Shown piece after piece: positions 1 through 7,946 of a DNA stretch of 64,000 bases. The DNA is taken from the NCBI RefSeq assembly GCF_030316825.1, contig NZ_JASZYU010000003.1, positions 434,001 through 498,000 on the forward strand. The letters run 5' to 3'. The position numbers and the translations under genes were made by a program. The DNA comes from Variovorax fucosicus (lineage in GTDB: Bacteria > Pseudomonadota > Gammaproteobacteria > Burkholderiales > Burkholderiaceae_C). Within the stretch, counting starts at the first letter, position 1, and each line of letters opens with the position of its first letter. Below the pieces are notes generated by a model that worked only from the letters and a program-made list of their open reading frames with translations, made no database searches and was not told the origin of the DNA.

Positions 1-265
1 TCCGGGACGAGTGGTTTCGCCAGCGCGGAGGGCGCGATTCCGGATAGTTGAATTTCGCCAGCTCCTCGCGTCCTTTCTGGGTGACGGCGAGCACCTGCGC
101 GGCCGAGGGTGGGCCGGACAGCGACAACGGTTTCGAGGGCGAGGGCACTAGGGCGATCACGAGCCCGGCGGCCCGCAACACCCTGACCTGATCGATGTCC
201 CCCGAGCGATAGAACGTGACAGGTAGGCGAGAGCCGGCAATTTGCTTGAGCAAGTTCATGGTCAT
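1..265 (-). CDS. Small hypothetical protein, cut by left edge
   Basis: Protein of unknown function; 88 codons are visible and no stop is reached. An AAAGGAGG ribosome-binding site at 273-280 lies 7 bases before the ATG at 265 and decides this start. The same frame stays open upstream to an ATG at 361, but that one has no such site. The visible protein begins MTMNLLKQIAGSRLPVTFYR, has a proline/serine-rich middle around residues 40-55, and then a VTQKGREELAKF segment of the sort found at the end of small winged-helix modules. That last resemblance is weak. It transcribes out of the window, and two hairpins separate it from the DUF6351 gene. Confidence 0.5.
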   Translation of the reverse strand, partial: MTMNLLKQIAGSRLPVTFYRSGDIDQVRVLRAAGLVIALVPSPSKPLSLSGPPSAAQVLAVTQKGREELAKFNYPESRPPRWRNHSSR

Positions 266-387
266 TTCAGTACCTCCTTTTCGGTCGACCAATTTCCGAC
301 GGAAGAGAAGATAGGAGTCTCGCTGCCCGATTTCAAGAGGGAAAGTTTTGACAGCCACCATCGCTCCACAGGCCTGCGGCGCGCACG

Positions 388-414
388 AAAAAAAGCCCGG
401 CCACAAGGCCGGGC
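388..414 (-). terminator. Rho-independent terminator (minus strand)
   Basis: GCCCGGCC (395-402) and GGCCGGGC (407-414) form a perfect 8-bp GC stem with a 4-base loop. Read on the minus strand it is followed by seven T residues (complement of 388-394). It would end transcription coming from the DUF6351 gene and insulate the small gene at the left edge. Confidence 0.8.
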
Positions 415-602
415 GGAGGTTTACAGCAAGCCTGCGGGTAGACCGCAGGAGCCGGAAATTTACGATAACGCCTTGGCTGCTGAATGTCAGACAAATCCCA
501 TTTTTGCGAGCACGCTTAAGGGCCTCGGGCGTGGCAGGCCCGTGGCGGTCGAAACAAGCTGGCGAGGTCAGGATGGTTGCGGAAGGGATCGCAAGAACGA
601 CG

Positions 603-627
603 AACTCGCCGACTTCGTCGGCGAGTT
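603..627 (-). terminator. Strong hairpin just after the DUF6351 gene
   Basis: AACTCGCCGAC (603-613) and GTCGGCGAGTT (617-627) form a perfect 11-bp stem with a 3-base loop, about 27 bases past the DUF6351 stop codon. No real T tract follows on the minus strand, so it may protect the 3' end or act as a weak terminator ahead of the better one at 388-414. Confidence 0.55.
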
Positions 628-653
628 CCCGGACGGCTTCAGGCCCCTTTGAG

Positions 654-3008
654 TCAGAAGGCCACCGAACTCGGCTCGGGACCGATCGGCACGCCAGCCG
701 ATCCAGCGTTGAAGTTGGTGAACTGCCATTCAGAGGTCTGGCCGACGCCCGGCTTTGACCAGTCGCAAACGCCGAGCGGCAGGACAGCTGCCAGCCTGGC
801 CTGCTGCGCCGGTGCAAACACGGTGGCGCCGTAGTCAGGGCCGGTAAAGGTCAGGGGCTTGAGCTGGCACTGATAGATGTCCTCGGACACGGGGCCTCCT
901 GCCACCTGGCGCGGCGAAAGCGTGGGCCTCAATGGGCAAGCCGGATCATTCAATGCAAGTTCTGCCGCGAGCTCCGCATCGGTGCTGCCCAGTGTTGCGA
1001 AGCAGCCATCCTTGACATCAGCAGGCTTGTTGGCAAGAACCTTTGTCTCGAGGGGCGCGGGGCTCTTGTCCGCCTCGATAGAGGCGAGCCAGCGATCCAT
1101 CATCCCGAACGATTGAGCCGCAAGTGCCGCCCCGCCGAAACCGCTGCTGCCACGAAGGATGTGGTTGCCATGCCCGCCATTTGCCTGATCCAGACGCGCC
1201 CGTGCCTGGTAGCTGCGCCACGTCATGTGGATGTCCGCTCCTAGTTCAGGACGAAGGTCGATGATTGGAACCTTGGCGAGATTTCTTGCATTGCTGTGCA
1301 GGCCGCTCCGATAGATCTGCGGAAAGACATCAGGCAGTGACCTGAAACGAGCGGCGGGAACTGTCGGCGCGGTGACCACGCCCCCGGTCCATGCCATGTC
1401 GGCGGTGAAGGCGCCAACGCCTTCATTCAATTGAACGAACTCTTCCGCGGTGATGGCGCCGTCTCGAAGCGCTTTGAGCCCGTACTGAACACCGGTATTG
1501 TCGTAGGGCATTTTCGGCTTGATGCTGCCGTCAATGTCCGTCACGGTGCCAAAGATCGCGATCATCATGTCGTGAATCGAGCAGCGAACACCGTTGGGGC
1601 GCGTCCCCGGCATATAGACCAGCGATGCCGGAAAGCCGGCCCCGCAGTTCGCTGGAAGCGTCGGGTTCTGCGGGCTGATGAACGCGTTGTTCCAGGTCTT
1701 GCAATAAGTCGAAGGGTGTCCATTGATGGTGGCACGTGCCGCATCGGCCAGAGCGCTGCCGCTCGTAGTCTGGTAATAGCGTTCCAGCAGTCCGCAGTCT
1801 CTGGTCTCGATCCAGGTAGACACAGCGTCCGGATAGCTCACTCCTGTTTGAATGCCTTGGAGCAGCCCGGGCATCACGGAGGCGATGACCGTCTGCATCA
1901 TCGATCCGCCGGAGCCGCCATCAGACATCGTGTACCGGATCTCGCCATAGGTGTCGATGATGTGCTCCTTCACCATCATCATGTTCTCTGCCGCCAGCAG
2001 TTCGTTGTTGTTGTCGTTGTGATTCGTAAGCTGGGCACTGGCGACCATGAAACCCGCTGCGAGTGCATTTTCATCCCATACCAATCCGCCGAACGGGCTC
2101 AGCGCTGCGTCCTGCTGGAATCGATTGCCGGATGCCGATGCCCCGAACTTCCAGAAAAGCTTGCCGTTCCAGCCCGCCTGCGGAGCCCAGGGTGCCCAGG
2201 GTTGTGCGGGATCGAAATACGCAAGCACGGCGTAGGTGCCGCGGCCGACAGTTCCCTTTTCGAGTCGAAGAAGCCGCTTCGCGACAACGCCGCGGTCATT
2301 CGTGAAGTCGGCGATCTCCGCGTTGGAAGGCCGTGCGGCCGGCTGGTATTCGACGAAGCAGGGATTGGGCCCCGAAATCGTCAGCGTGCAGCCGGAGCCC
2401 TGCTTCGCCATGGGTACGTAGTAGTAGATGAACTTGGCCGGCGCGTTGCATTGGTCATCTGTAGGGTCGGAATCGAGGCCGTTGACTCGCGTGGGCACGC
2501 TGTCAGAGAGACCTGTGCCTTCGACGGTAAGCATCACTGCCTTGCCATCCTTCGTGCCGCAGATCCACGGCTTGACCTGCGGGCCGGCGAATATCGGCCC
2601 GCCACGGGGATGGTTGGTGAGCGAAAGCCTGGCGCCCTTGCCGTTTGCACCCGTGGCGGTCACGGTGTTGCTGCCGTCTTTCAGCCCGGTCAGCACCCCA
2701 AGCATTCTGCCGTTCGAACGGATGGCGAACCTCGATGTCACGTCCGCGCCGTTGAGCTCGACCTTGATGCCGGCGGCACTCGAACCCGAGGGCAAGACCA
2801 CCTCAACGTAGGCGTCGCCGTCGCTGACGAGGTCGGCACGATTGGAAAGTGTCTTGACGGCAGAGGGAATGGCGGTCGATGACGCCGGCGGGTTCGGCGG
2901 CGGAAAGAAGCCACCCGAGCCTCCCCCGCCGCCCCCGCCGCAACCGCCTAGCAGCGCGGCTGCCGCGGCAAGCATTGTTGTCCATCCAGCAAGTAAGTTG
3001 CGATTCAT
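654..3008 (-). CDS. DUF6351 family lipoprotein
   Basis: Exported protein of about 784 residues. The start at 3008 (MNRNLLAGW) has a GGAGA site just upstream and gives a clean lipoprotein signal: a hydrophobic alanine-rich stretch ending LLGGC, then a glycine run and a proline-rich linker. An ATG at 3032 would put extra residues before the signal. An Ig-like region with VELNGADVTSRF follows (about residues 50-120), then the long DUF6351 body. GGSGGSMMQ could carry the nucleophile of an alpha/beta-hydrolase-like fold; that is inference. Members of this family are uncharacterised. The Crp/Fnr gene is divergent, 194 bases away, and may control it. Confidence 0.72.
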   Translation of the reverse strand: MNRNLLAGWTTMLAAAAALLGGCGGGGGGGSGGFFPPPNPPASSTAIPSAVKTLSNRADLVSDGDAYVEVVLPSGSSAAGIKVELNGADVTSRFAIRSNGRMLGVLTGLKDGSNTVTATGANGKGARLSLTNHPRGGPIFAGPQVKPWICGTKDGKAVMLTVEGTGLSDSVPTRVNGLDSDPTDDQCNAPAKFIYYYVPMAKQGSGCTLTISGPNPCFVEYQPAARPSNAEIADFTNDRGVVAKRLLRLEKGTVGRGTYAVLAYFDPAQPWAPWAPQAGWNGKLFWKFGASASGNRFQQDAALSPFGGLVWDENALAAGFMVASAQLTNHNDNNNELLAAENMMMVKEHIIDTYGEIRYTMSDGGSGGSMMQTVIASVMPGLLQGIQTGVSYPDAVSTWIETRDCGLLERYYQTTSGSALADAARATINGHPSTYCKTWNNAFISPQNPTLPANCGAGFPASLVYMPGTRPNGVRCSIHDMMIAIFGTVTDIDGSIKPKMPYDNTGVQYGLKALRDGAITAEEFVQLNEGVGAFTADMAWTGGVVTAPTVPAARFRSLPDVFPQIYRSGLHSNARNLAKVPIIDLRPELGADIHMTWRSYQARARLDQANGGHGNHILRGSSGFGGAALAAQSFGMMDRWLASIEADKSPAPLETKVLANKPADVKDGCFATLGSTDAELAAELALNDPACPLRPTLSPRQVAGGPVSEDIYQCQLKPLTFTGPDYGATVFAPAQQARLAAVLPLGVCDWSKPGVGQTSEWQFTNFNAGSAGVPIGPEPSSVAF

Positions 3009-3202
3009 CAGCGTCTCCATATAGGTTGGCAACGCTCAGACGCGTCGCTACCAGCATTGAAGTGATCTACACATCTGCCGTCTGTTGTCACGCTGACAGT
3101 TCGAGGGTAAGTCCTATGTGTTAGATGCGGCCAAATCGCCGGAGCTTCCCGCAGGAGCGCATCGGGCGAGGCAGAATGGTTCCGCTTGCTGGGAGTCCGA
3201 AC

Positions 3203-3943
3203 ATGTCTGCCGATGCCGAGCTTTCGATCTTTTTGCGTGACGCCAGATGGGCGCAGGGACTCAGGCCTCAAGAGTTGCTGCTCGTGCAGCGAAGCCTCGT
3301 TGACCGATGCTTCAACGCGGGCGCGATCGTGACGACGAAGGGGGCGCCTGCCGATCATTGGATCGGCGTGGTAAGCGGCATGGTGAAGGTCGACACCATG
3401 GAGGTCAATGGCCGCACCACCACATTCATCGGGGTATCGAAGAGCGGCTGGCTGGGCGAAGGATCTGTGCTGAAAGGCGAACCCCGTCCGTACGAGATCG
3501 TGGCTCTTCAGGAGAGCCGGATTGCCTTCATGCCTCGCTCGACCTTCCTATGGCTGTACGAGAACAGTCTCTCCTTCAACCATTTCCTGATCGAGCAGCT
3601 CAATGCGCGGCTGGGGCAGTTCATTTCCTTGGTTGAAAAAACACGGATGGCGGAGACGCCGGCGCAAGTCGCATTCGGTTTGGCGAGTCTGCTCAACCCG
3701 CTTCTCAACCCGGCCGCCGACTGCAAGGTGCGAATCTCCCAGGAAGAACTCGGAAAGCTGTGCGGCTTGTCTCGTCAGATCGTAAGCGGCGCATTGAGGC
3801 GCCTGCAACTCGCCGGGGTCGTTTCCCTCGAGTATGGCGGGGTGAGAGTACTTGACGTTCCAGCACTCAATCAGTTTGCTGGCATTGTCCCCCCGGCGTC
3901 AGAGGCGGGCGCGAGATCGAACTTGAGCACCCTCGACAGTTGA
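3203..3943 (+). CDS. Crp/Fnr family transcriptional regulator
   Basis: Protein of 246 residues with the usual two parts: an N-terminal cyclic-nucleotide-binding-like beta roll (GSVLKGEPRPYEIVALQESR region) and a C-terminal winged helix (ISQEELGKLCGLSRQIVSGALRRL). The start at 3203 is chosen for the GGGAG site 8 bases upstream; starts at 3125 and 3176 in the same frame lack one. The beta roll has no obvious cAMP phosphate-binding RxS motif and no N-terminal cysteine cluster, so the effector is unknown. It is divergent from the DUF6351 lipoprotein gene. Confidence 0.85.
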   Translation: MSADAELSIFLRDARWAQGLRPQELLLVQRSLVDRCFNAGAIVTTKGAPADHWIGVVSGMVKVDTMEVNGRTTTFIGVSKSGWLGEGSVLKGEPRPYEIVALQESRIAFMPRSTFLWLYENSLSFNHFLIEQLNARLGQFISLVEKTRMAETPAQVAFGLASLLNPLLNPAADCKVRISQEELGKLCGLSRQIVSGALRRLQLAGVVSLEYGGVRVLDVPALNQFAGIVPPASEAGARSNLSTLDS

Positions 3944-4051
3944 TTGGCGTGTTCAAGAAGGTTCAATGGCTTTGCTCATATGAACCAGCAGACGACGATA
4001 TCGCTTCACGTCGTCCGCGTCATTGGGTGGCAGCTGCCTTTTGCTGTCCCC

Positions 4052-4942
4052 TCAAAGCGCTGGCAGTTGGCCGGCGCGCCAGGCGGCGCCCATGGCGTCG
4101 CTGTAGGCAATGGTTTGCTGGCGCTGCGTACCGAGCAGGTCACTGCCCAAGGTCATCACATCACCGTCCTTCAGGAACACAGGCGGTTTCTGGCCGAGAC
4201 CGACACCCGGCGGCGTACCGGTCGGGATCACGTCGCCGGGCCGAAGCGCCATAAAGCGGCTGAGATAAGACACGATGGTTGCAACGCCGAAAATCTGCGT
4301 GCGGGTGTTGCCGGTCTGCCGGCGAGTTCCGTTCACGTCGAGCCAGAGGTCGATATTCTGCGGGTCCGGCACTTCGTCAGCCGTCAGCAACCAGGGTCCT
4401 ATAGGCGCATAGCCAAGGTAGCTTTTGCCTTTGGTCCACTGGCCTTCCATTTCGATTTGCCAGGCACGCTCTGACACATCGTTGCAAAGGCAGTAGCCGG
4501 CCACATATTGCAACGCTTCTGCTTCGCTGACATGCCAGGCCGGACGACCGATCACGATAGCGAGTTCGACCTCCCAGTCAAGCTTGCCGGAGCCGGGCGC
4601 GATGACGACCGGGTCGTTGGGGCCAGCCAGCGCGCTGGTGTGCTTGTTGAAGACAATCGGTTGTGTGGGAATCGGCGTGTTGGTCTCTGCCGCATGGTCG
4701 GAATAGTTGAGGCCGATGCAAACCACATTCGGAACCTGGCCCACGCAGGGGCCGAGCCGTGTATCGGCGGGCACGGCAGGCAAGCTCGACGTATCGAGCG
4801 CGCGCAGCCTGGCAAGGCTCTCGGGCGAAAGTGTTGGCCCGTGAATGTCGCTCACAACGGAAGACAAATCGCGCAAGATGTCTTGTGCATCAATGAGGCC
4901 GGGTTTTTCAGAGCCACGGGGGCCGAATCGAACGAGACGCAT
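4052..4942 (-). CDS. Fumarylacetoacetate hydrolase (FAH) family protein
   Basis: Protein of 296 residues of the FAH superfamily, which hydrolyses, decarboxylates or isomerises 2-keto or 2,4-diketo acids. The N-terminal MRLVRFGPRG is followed by the metal-site signature CIGLNYSDHAAET, GKLDWEVELAIVIG with its two acidic metal ligands, and the C-terminal GDVIPTGTPPGVG. It is last in the minus-strand unit IclR, MhpD-like hydratase, FAH. Neighbouring sugar-acid dehydratases suggest action on a 2,4-diketo-3-deoxy acid, but aromatic ring-cleavage products are equally possible on sequence alone. A 13-codon relic of a second copy's start lies at 9533-9571. Confidence 0.85.
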   Translation of the reverse strand: MRLVRFGPRGSEKPGLIDAQDILRDLSSVVSDIHGPTLSPESLARLRALDTSSLPAVPADTRLGPCVGQVPNVVCIGLNYSDHAAETNTPIPTQPIVFNKHTSALAGPNDPVVIAPGSGKLDWEVELAIVIGRPAWHVSEAEALQYVAGYCLCNDVSERAWQIEMEGQWTKGKSYLGYAPIGPWLLTADEVPDPQNIDLWLDVNGTRRQTGNTRTQIFGVATIVSYLSRFMALRPGDVIPTGTPPGVGLGQKPPVFLKDGDVMTLGSDLLGTQRQQTIAYSDAMGAAWRAGQLPAL

Positions 4943-4994
4943 GGGGAATCCTTTTGGCTTTTAAGACTATGTATTCAGGTTTGAGGCCGCGTTG

Positions 4995-5798
4995 TCAAAG
5001 CTGCTCGAGCGTCAGCGCAAGCTCGCCGAAGTCGCCATAGCGAAGCACGGCGGGACGCTTGAACGGCAGGTCAATCGCCCCCGCAAATGAGCCGGTGATG
5101 ACTGCCTGCCCGGCCTCTAGACCCGTGCCCTGGCTGCGCAGAAACTCGGCAAGCCAGTAAAGAGGCAAGCGCGGGTCGCCGTTGGGGTGGCTGGCTGCAA
5201 ATGTGATGTCGTCATGGCCCTGTACCGAAAGTGCAATCTCGAAGGGACCCGGAAATGGCTCCTGCGCAAAGTCCACGGCGACAGTTGGCCCCAGCATCAC
5301 GCTTTGGTGCCACAGGCTGTCGGCCATCAGTTCAGGGCCGCTGGCGTCTGCAGTATCGTCATAGCGACAGCCAAGCACCTCGACCGCCAGCCGCACGCTG
5401 CCGATGGCGGCGTTGACATCGGCGCGGGTGTAGGGGGTGGCCCGTGGCGGCAGGCTTTGCTTGAGCTCGAATGCCAGTTCGGGTTCGATGCGTGCTGCGC
5501 CTGTCGGTCCGGCAGGTGCGGCAGCCATGCCGCCCGATGGCCTTGCATCATGCAGCGCGGCGACGACCCAGCGATCGCCCGGGGGCAACCCGCATTTCCA
5601 GCCGATGGCGGGGCTGCCGCGCAGTTCGCTGATTCGCCGCTGGATGCGCCAACCGTCTTCCGGTGTGGCAGGGCGCAAGCCGGCTTCCAGCCTTGCACCG
5701 AAGCGACCCGACGACTGAAGTGCGTGCAGGTAGCGTGCTGCGGCCTCGATCGCGCTCGGCTCCATGTTTTTGACGCCCTCGATCTGGATGCCGTTCAT
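4995..5798 (-). CDS. 2-keto-4-pentenoate hydratase-like protein (MhpD/HpaH family)
   Basis: Protein of 267 residues resembling enzymes that add water to 2-hydroxypenta-2,4-dienoate or 2-oxohept-3-enedioate. GWKCGLPPG, RIEPELAFEL (metal-binding acidic pair) and the C-terminal VITGSFAGAIDL match that family. The start at 5798 (MNGIQIEG) has an AAGGAAA site; an upstream in-frame ATG at 5855 would overlap the end of the IclR gene, and an internal ATG at 5765 is also possible. It sits between the IclR gene and the FAH gene, 52 bases from the latter, probably in one transcript. Confidence 0.8.
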   Translation of the reverse strand: MNGIQIEGVKNMEPSAIEAAARYLHALQSSGRFGARLEAGLRPATPEDGWRIQRRISELRGSPAIGWKCGLPPGDRWVVAALHDARPSGGMAAAPAGPTGAARIEPELAFELKQSLPPRATPYTRADVNAAIGSVRLAVEVLGCRYDDTADASGPELMADSLWHQSVMLGPTVAVDFAQEPFPGPFEIALSVQGHDDITFAASHPNGDPRLPLYWLAEFLRSQGTGLEAGQAVITGSFAGAIDLPFKRPAVLRYGDFGELALTLEQL

Positions 5799-5851
5799 TT
5801 GTCTGTTTCCTTGTGTCGATCGAAATGACCTGTCTGGCCCGTCTATGAATC

Positions 5852-6661
5852 TCATGCTGCACTTGCCGCCGGGCTGTCATCCCTGGGCCAGACCAAGCCC
5901 AGCGTGCCGCTGGCCTGTTGCAGCAAGGCGTGAAACTCCGCGTCGCGCTCGGTGCCCATGCGCAGCAGCGGGCCGGCGATGCTGATCGTTCCCAGCACGC
6001 GCTGGCTTTCGGGCTCGCGCACAGCTGCCGCAATCGCTTTCACGCCGGGCTCTGCCTCTTCAACTGCCAGCCCGTAGCCGCGGGCGCGGGTCGCGTCCAG
6101 TTCACGCAGCAGTTCATCAATGGTTTGCATCGCACGCGGACCGGCGAGTTTGCCGGGAGCGGCCGGCTGGCCCAAGCCGTTTTGCAATGCCAGCCGGGTC
6201 GCCGCTTCGTTGCTCATGGTGGCCAGCCACGCCTTGCCGTTGGCAGTGGTGTGCAGCACTGGCCGGCCATTGAGTGCCGGCTGGTACATCAGGCCGGGCG
6301 GCGCGCCTTGAGCTGATGCGAACCAGTGCAGCGCGTCGCCCTGCACAACGGTCAGGCGCACCAGCTCACCGCAGCGCCTGGCCGCCTCATCGAGCACGGG
6401 CTGCACGATGCCAGGCAAGCCAGTGCCGCGCAGATATTGCTGGCCCAGCAAGGCGAGTTTCAGCGTCAGGCGATAGCGGTCGGTTTCGGCATCCTGCTCT
6501 ATCCAGCCGAGCGTGGCCATTTCCGTCAGCAGCCGATGCGCCGGGCCTTTTTGCAGGTCCAGTGCAGTCGCGATGTCAGACAGGCGTCGCCATTGACCTT
6601 CTACCGCCAGCAGCTCGATGACCTCAAGACATCTCTCCAATAAACCCTTGACAAGCCGCAT
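5852..6661 (-). CDS. IclR family transcriptional regulator
   Basis: Protein of 269 residues: an N-terminal winged helix (LSDIATALDLQKGPAHRLLTEM, about residues 25-50) and an IclR effector domain ending at GTISIAGP and an acidic C-terminus. The ATG at 6661 has no ribosome-binding site; a TTG seven codons inside has a close AAGGG, so either a leaderless start or a slightly shorter protein is possible. The FAH-type dehydratase and UxaA genes are divergent, with operator-like elements between. Probable local regulator of both arms, sensing a sugar-acid-like intermediate (inference). Confidence 0.85.
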   Translation of the reverse strand: MRLVKGLLERCLEVIELLAVEGQWRRLSDIATALDLQKGPAHRLLTEMATLGWIEQDAETDRYRLTLKLALLGQQYLRGTGLPGIVQPVLDEAARRCGELVRLTVVQGDALHWFASAQGAPPGLMYQPALNGRPVLHTTANGKAWLATMSNEAATRLALQNGLGQPAAPGKLAGPRAMQTIDELLRELDATRARGYGLAVEEAEPGVKAIAAAVREPESQRVLGTISIAGPLLRMGTERDAEFHALLQQASGTLGLVWPRDDSPAASAA

Positions 6662-6664
6662 TTG

Positions 6665-6696
6665 AAGAAACAGAATTCTTGTTGGAACAGAGTTAC
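6665..6696. promoter_or_regulatory. Candidate IclR operator pair between divergent units
   Basis: Two similar imperfect palindromes stand side by side: AAGAAACAGAATTCTT (6665-6680) and TTGGAACAGAGTTAC (6682-6696). Both keep the pattern GAAC-A-GA-GTTC seen much more cleanly at the second IclR gene (12343-12362). They start a few bases from the IclR start codon and would cover its promoter. Confidence 0.5.
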
Positions 6697-6746
6697 TTTA
6701 ACGACACGCAAGACAAGTGTCAATCCTTTCGCAAGAGACAGTTTCC

Positions 6747-7919
6747 ATGTCCCTCGATCTTTCCTGCACCTTGCCGGACGACGCCGCCGATGCGCTGCTG
6801 ATTGGCAGACTCTGGCAGCCCGGCATCGGTCCGACGGTAGTGGCCTGTCATGGCGGCATGCTGCTCGATTTGTCGGGACTGGGCGCCACCGCCAGTCAAT
6901 TGCTGGAACTGCCCCATGTGGCGAGCGCCGTGCGCGCCGCCTTGCCGACGGCAACCCCGCTGGCGCCGCTCGCCACGGTGCTGGCCAACTCCGACGAGGC
7001 ACTGCGGGACGAATCGCATCCGTGGCTGCTGGCCCCGTGCGACCTGCAAGTCGTCAAGGCCAGCGGCGTGACCTTTGTCGCCAGCCTGCTGGAACGCGTG
7101 ATCGAAGAGCAGGCGCGCGGCGATGCTTCGCGTGCTCAGGCGATCCGCACGGCGCTGTCAGGCATCCTGGACGACAACCTGGCCGGCATCGTGCCCGGCT
7201 CCAACGAGGCTGCGCGTGTCAAACAGGTCCTGATCGAGCAGGGTGTCTGGTCGCAATACCTCGAAGTTGGCATTGGCCCGGATGCCGAAATCTTCACCAA
7301 GGCACCGGTGCTGTCGGCAGTGGGCACTGGCGCGCAGGTCGGCATCCATGCGGAGTCGAAGTGGAACAACCCCGAGCCCGAGGTGGTGCTTGCAATCAAC
7401 AGCAGCGGCGCGGCCGTCGGCGCGGCGCTGGGCAACGATGTGAACCTGCGCGATTTTGAAGGGCGCAGCGCGCTGCTGCTCGGCAAGGCCAAGGACAACA
7501 ACGCGTCGTGCGCGATCGGCCCCTTCATCCGGCTGTTCGATGCGGGGTTCACGATCGACGATGTGCGCCGCGCCGACCTCGCGATGCGGGTCGACGGCCC
7601 CGAAGGCTTCACCATGCACGGCGCAAGTTCGCTGGCCAAGATCAGCCGCGATCCGCTCGACATCGTGGCCCAGGTGATCGGCCCGAACCACCAGTACCCC
7701 GACGGCTTCATGCTGTTTCTGGGCACGATGTTTGCGCCGACGCAAGACCGCCACGGCCCCGGTCTTGGCTTTACCCATGAAGTAGGCGATGTGGTGCGCG
7801 TGGCCACGCCCCGGCTCGGCATGCTGGTCAACCGCGTCAACCACTGCAGCAGCATCGCGCCCTGGACCTTCGGCATCACCGCGCTGATGGGCAATCTGGC
7901 GCAGCGCGGGCTGCTCTGA
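6747..7919 (+). CDS. FAH-superfamily 2-keto-3-deoxy sugar acid dehydratase-like protein
   Basis: Protein of 390 residues, the length of FAH-superfamily 2-keto-3-deoxy-pentonate dehydratases (XylX/KdaD type), which form 2,5-dioxopentanoate in non-phosphorylating pentose pathways. The C-terminal half carries YLEVGIGPDAEIFTKAPVLS, NNPEPEVVLAINSSG with paired acidic metal ligands, and NASCAIGPFIRLF. The start at 6747 has a weak AAGAGA site; a GTG at 6717 is the alternative. Followed 27 bases later by the UxaA gene. The exact substrate is unknown. Confidence 0.75.
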   Translation: MSLDLSCTLPDDAADALLIGRLWQPGIGPTVVACHGGMLLDLSGLGATASQLLELPHVASAVRAALPTATPLAPLATVLANSDEALRDESHPWLLAPCDLQVVKASGVTFVASLLERVIEEQARGDASRAQAIRTALSGILDDNLAGIVPGSNEAARVKQVLIEQGVWSQYLEVGIGPDAEIFTKAPVLSAVGTGAQVGIHAESKWNNPEPEVVLAINSSGAAVGAALGNDVNLRDFEGRSALLLGKAKDNNASCAIGPFIRLFDAGFTIDDVRRADLAMRVDGPEGFTMHGASSLAKISRDPLDIVAQVIGPNHQYPDGFMLFLGTMFAPTQDRHGPGLGFTHEVGDVVRVATPRLGMLVNRVNHCSSIAPWTFGITALMGNLAQRGLL

Positions 7920-7946
7920 TCAACACCAAGGCGAGACCACAGTTCC

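Larger units (their letters stand above)
266..653. other. Gene-free stretch with two hairpins
   Basis: No recognisable gene on either strand. The minus frame of the small edge gene stays open through the whole stretch, but without a convincing start or family. The two inverted repeats listed separately are the only clear structure. Confidence 0.5.

Noticed and set aside
1431..2882. Open frame of 483 codons on the plus strand
   Set aside because: It is the antisense of the DUF6351 gene; no ribosome-binding site, arginine/histidine-rich shadow composition and no family resemblance.
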